Assembly: GCA_947384645.1 (NCBI GenBank)
Contig: CANDHX010000076.1
Span: 1-6,612 of the forward strand
Source: an uncultured Mycoplasmatota bacterium
GTDB lineage: Bacteria > Bacillota_I > Bacilli_A > RF39 > UBA660
Reading direction: 5' to 3'
Length of the DNA stretch: 6,612 nucleotides
Part shown: positions 4,117-6,612 of the stretch, piece by piece
Layout: each line of letters opens with the position of its first letter
How positions within the stretch are numbered: the first letter of the stretch is position 1
Notes under the pieces: generated by a model
Database searches by the model: none
The model's input: only the letters and a program-made list of their open reading frames with translations
What the model was told of the DNA's origin: nothing
Program-made: the position numbers and the translations under genes

Positions 4117-6612
4117 TTATTGTTCTTCTTTTTCTTGACTACTAACTATATTTTTATAATATTTGTATCTATCCTTAGCATTTTCCAAATTTTCTTCCAT
4201 CATTCTTGCTGCTAAATTCTCATCTTTAATTTCAAGTGCCTTATAGCGAACTTCTCCAAGTAAAAATTCCTTAAATTTCATAAAATCTGGCTCTTTAGAA
4301 TCGATTGTTAGAATTCCGTCCTTATATCTCATCAAAATATTGTATCCACATTCGACCGAAAGTTTTTGTTTCTTAAACGAACAGTTCATACCTTTTTTAA
4401 TGCCTTGCTCAATACACGTCGCATAGGCTATGATAATCGATGGTCCCTTATTGGCTTCTGCTTCCCTAAAAGCTTTAATCACTTGCATCATGTTTGCACC
4501 CAAACACACGCTTGCAACATATACTCCAGGATAAGACATTGCTATTCTAAACAAATCCTTTTTGGGAGTCTTTTTTCCATCGTCTGTAAATTCACAAACT
4601 TGACCGGTGTGACTCGCTTTTGAAGCTTGTCCACCCGTATTAGAATACACTTCGGTGTCGAGAACTAAAATGTTTACATCTTCTAAAGATGATAAAACGT
4701 GGTCTATTCCACTAAAACCGATGTCATATGCCCAACCGTCTCCTCCGATAGTCCATACACTTCTAGCTTCTAAATAATCGATTAATTCTCTAATATCACG
4801 AGGAATTACGGCATTCTCTAATTCCATTCGCACTTTCTTAGTAGTTTCATAATCGTCCATATTGTTTATCCAAGTTTCAAATAACTCTCGAACGACGGGT
4901 TCGACGCTATCCATAGATTTTTCCATAATCATTTTTATTCTATTGCGAATAGTTTTATATCCCTTATAAAGACCAAATCCGAATTCGGCATTATCTTCAA
5001 AAAGGCTATTAGCCCAAGGGATGCTATATGGAGTAGAAGGTACACTTCCGCCATATATACTAGAGCACCCCGTAGCATTGGCAATAACTAACCTATCTCC
5101 AAATAACTGAGTTAATAATTTTATATAAGGGGTTTCACCACAACCAGCACAAGCTCCCGAGAATTCGAATTTCGGTTCACATAATTGAGAACCTTTGATA
5201 GTAAACTTATCGTAGATTTGGGGATTCTTATAGAAGTTAAAAAGCGTATTAGATAGACGTTGCCTTTTGATATTTGGATTGCCGAAAGCTAAAGCTTTTT
5301 CTCCTCTCTTGCCAGGACACGCTTCAATACAAGCGCCACATCCCGTGCAATCTGCTTCACTAACGCTTATGATGTATTTATATTTGCCGTTTTCTTCACC
5401 TATCAAAGCAATCCCATCTTTTGCATATTCTGAGTCTTCATCTACCACAAAAGGTCTTATAACGGCATGAGGACAAACAAAAGAACACATACCGCATTCA
5501 ATACAATGTTCGCTCTTCCAAACGGGAACATGACGAGACACATTCCTTTTTTCAAATTTAGATAGACCACCTGGAAATTTGCCATTCTTAAAAGGAAGTA
5601 AATCGCTTACTGCTAAGTCATATCCCCGTCTATTGTTAATGGTATCTATGACGTCGTTTTTAATCGCTGTAGAAGTGATAGAAGAAAGCTCGCCTTCAAA
5701 AGGTTTTAGACCGATTATGGCCTCTTTAACGCACTTGATATTCGCATTAACGACGTCCTCACCCTTCGTTTTAAAACGCAACTTTATTCTCTTAGAAAGA
5801 ACCTCTTCATAGTCATCAACGCCTAAAAGTTTCAAAAGAATAGCTTCGAACACCAGACTTATTTTACCTTGTAATCCATTTCTTGAAGATATCTCTAGAG
5901 CATCTATTGTAAAAACCGTTATGTTCTTATTTTTTATATCTTCTTTTATGCTATCTAGCATTTTTAACTTTTCGAATTCGCTCTTAGTGTTAACTATCAA
6001 TACTCCATCTTTTGCTAAATTTTTAGTAACTTCGAATTTGCTCAAATAAGTATCCATCGTCACGACTAAGATATTCGGGTGCTCGGGATAATAAGGCAAA
6101 TCGATAGCATTTCTATCGAATCTCAAGTGTGATAAGGTAACTCCGCCACTCTTTTTAGAATCGTACTCAAAATAACCTTGGACATACTCGTCATCCTTTT
6201 CTCCGATTATCTTAAGTAAATCCTTTGAAGCACTTACCATGCCGTCTGAACCATACCCATATATCAACAATTCTTTCACTCTTTTTTTGAGTTCAAAACT
6301 GCTTTTCGGCAAACTCAAATAAGTGACGTCATCTTCGATACCGATTGTAAAGTTATTTACGAGTTTACTTTCTAACATGTCGAATACAGCTGCCAAGTCT
6401 TTTGGAGTAGTATTCCTGCTCGATAGTCCATATCTGCCACCTACGACTTCGATATTCAAGTCTTTTAAAGCTGCCACGACGTCCAAATAAAGTGGCTCGC
6501 CGATGCTTCCTGCTTCTTTCGTCCTATCCAAAACAGCTATTCTTTTTGTCGATTTAGGTATGGCGTCTAAAAGATGCTTTTTGCTAAAAGGCCTATATAG
6601 ATGAACTGTAAC
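4117..6612 (-). CDS. nifJ: Pyruvate:ferredoxin (flavodoxin) oxidoreductase, C-terminal 831 residues (N-terminus outside window)
   Basis: A cytoplasmic iron-sulfur and thiamine diphosphate enzyme (EC 1.2.7.1) that oxidatively decarboxylates pyruvate with CoA to acetyl-CoA and CO2, reducing ferredoxin or flavodoxin. The frame stays open to base 6612 (first residues VTVHLYRPFS), so roughly 300-350 residues of a usual 1150-1200 are missing, including domain I. A TTG at 6531-6529 is internal Leu in VLDRTKEAGSIGEPLY, not a start. Fragment numbering: rest of domain II to about 115; gamma-type domain about 118-300 (GYGSDGMVSASK, SGGVTLSHLRF); EKR domain about 304-365 (KFEKRNVSRHVPVW); two 4Fe-4S ferredoxin clusters with Cys370/373/376/380 and Cys422/425/428/432; TPP domain about 482-807. 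The proximal cluster ligands are Cys488, 491, 516 and 733, with spacing like Desulfovibrio africanus PFOR. TPP/Mg binding is shown by GDGWAYDIG (624-632) and YSNTGGQ. There is no long domain VII-like tail. The stop is TAA. All expected catalytic residues in the visible part are present, so it should be functional, in the central fermentative metabolism of an anaerobe. Confidence 0.97.
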   Translation of the reverse strand, partial: VTVHLYRPFSKKHLLDAIPKSTKRIAVLDRTKEAGSIGEPLYLDVVAALKDLNIEVVGGRYGLSSRNTTPKDLAAVFDMLESKLVNNFTIGIEDDVTYLSLPKSSFELKKRVKELLIYGYGSDGMVSASKDLLKIIGEKDDEYVQGYFEYDSKKSGGVTLSHLRFDRNAIDLPYYPEHPNILVVTMDTYLSKFEVTKNLAKDGVLIVNTKSEFEKLKMLDSIKEDIKNKNITVFTIDALEISSRNGLQGKISLVFEAILLKLLGVDDYEEVLSKRIKLRFKTKGEDVVNANIKCVKEAIIGLKPFEGELSSITSTAIKNDVIDTINNRRGYDLAVSDLLPFKNGKFPGGLSKFEKRNVSRHVPVWKSEHCIECGMCSFVCPHAVIRPFVVDEDSEYAKDGIALIGEENGKYKYIISVSEADCTGCGACIEACPGKRGEKALAFGNPNIKRQRLSNTLFNFYKNPQIYDKFTIKGSQLCEPKFEFSGACAGCGETPYIKLLTQLFGDRLVIANATGCSSIYGGSVPSTPYSIPWANSLFEDNAEFGFGLYKGYKTIRNRIKMIMEKSMDSVEPVVRELFETWINNMDDYETTKKVRMELENAVIPRDIRELIDYLEARSVWTIGGDGWAYDIGFSGIDHVLSSLEDVNILVLDTEVYSNTGGQASKASHTGQVCEFTDDGKKTPKKDLFRIAMSYPGVYVASVCLGANMMQVIKAFREAEANKGPSIIIAYATCIEQGIKKGMNCSFKKQKLSVECGYNILMRYKDGILTIDSKEPDFMKFKEFLLGEVRYKALEIKDENLAARMMEENLENAKDRYKYYKNIVSSQEKEEQ

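Noticed and set aside
248..5812. Plus-strand open frames of 66-99 codons at several positions (for example 248-511, 3306-3605, 5579-5812)
   Set aside because: All are antisense to well-supported minus-strand genes, lack recognisable domains, and have compositions explained by the opposite coding frame.
6529..6531. TTG as a NifJ start codon giving an 804-residue protein
   Set aside because: The frame is open to the window edge, and the 27 codons upstream encode typical NifJ sequence (HLYRPFS ... IAVLDRTKE). The TTG is an internal Leu codon.
1..6612. Alternative genetic code (TGA = Trp), as in some Mollicutes
   Set aside because: Recognisable genes read through with no in-frame TGA, and conserved Trp sites that I checked are TGG. 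The data are compatible with the standard code and give no positive sign of recoding.
1..6612. CRISPR array, tRNA, rRNA, insertion sequence or integration site
   Set aside because: No regularly spaced direct repeats, no tRNA-like cloverleaf and no transposase or terminal inverted repeats were seen. Intergenic space is limited to about 37-111 nt stretches.

Overview
The window looks like an AT-rich contig from an anaerobic, uncultured Bacillota-type bacterium. A gut Bacilli lineage such as RF39 or a relative is my best guess. This rests on the low GC, AGG-type ribosome binding sites, a NifJ-type pyruvate:ferredoxin oxidoreductase, and InlB-type B-repeat surface proteins of a style I associate with such genomes; there is no marker gene to prove it. 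All genes lie on the minus strand. Visible native stop codons are TAA or TAG, and conserved Trp positions are TGG, so nothing demands a TGA=Trp code.

Layout in transcription order, right to left. (1) 6612-4117 holds the C-terminal 831 residues of NifJ; its N-terminus lies beyond the right edge. (2) 4116-4025 is a short intergenic stretch with a good sigma-70-type promoter (TTGCAA, 17 nt, TATAAT). (3) 4012-2279 encodes a large type IV pilin-like protein: prepilin signal, pilin stem, InlB-like B-repeat, then a Cys-containing C-terminal globular domain. (4) 2241-1594 encodes a membrane-anchored protein whose outer domain resembles the SUOX/molybdopterin-oxidoreductase fold but has no cysteine. 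(5) 1593-1483 carries a weak terminator and an extended -10 promoter. (6) 1482-1036 encodes a small pilin-like protein without the usual Glu at +5. (7) 1032-45 encodes a second pilin/B-repeat protein, cut off by the contig end and translationally coupled to gene 6. (8) Bases 1-44 are not genomic: 11-44 match the Illumina TruSeq read-2 adapter, and 1-10 look like the rest of that adapter, including an index.

Genes 3-7 read as a surface-structure locus. Three class III (prepilin) signal peptides could feed a type IV pilus or pseudopilus, and two of these proteins carry large non-pilin cargo that would be displayed outside the cell. No prepilin peptidase, assembly ATPase or platform protein is in the window. 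The most interesting biology is this pilin-stem / B-repeat / shared C-terminal module design. The most important technical point is the adapter, which gives gene 7 a false C-terminus and a false stop codon.
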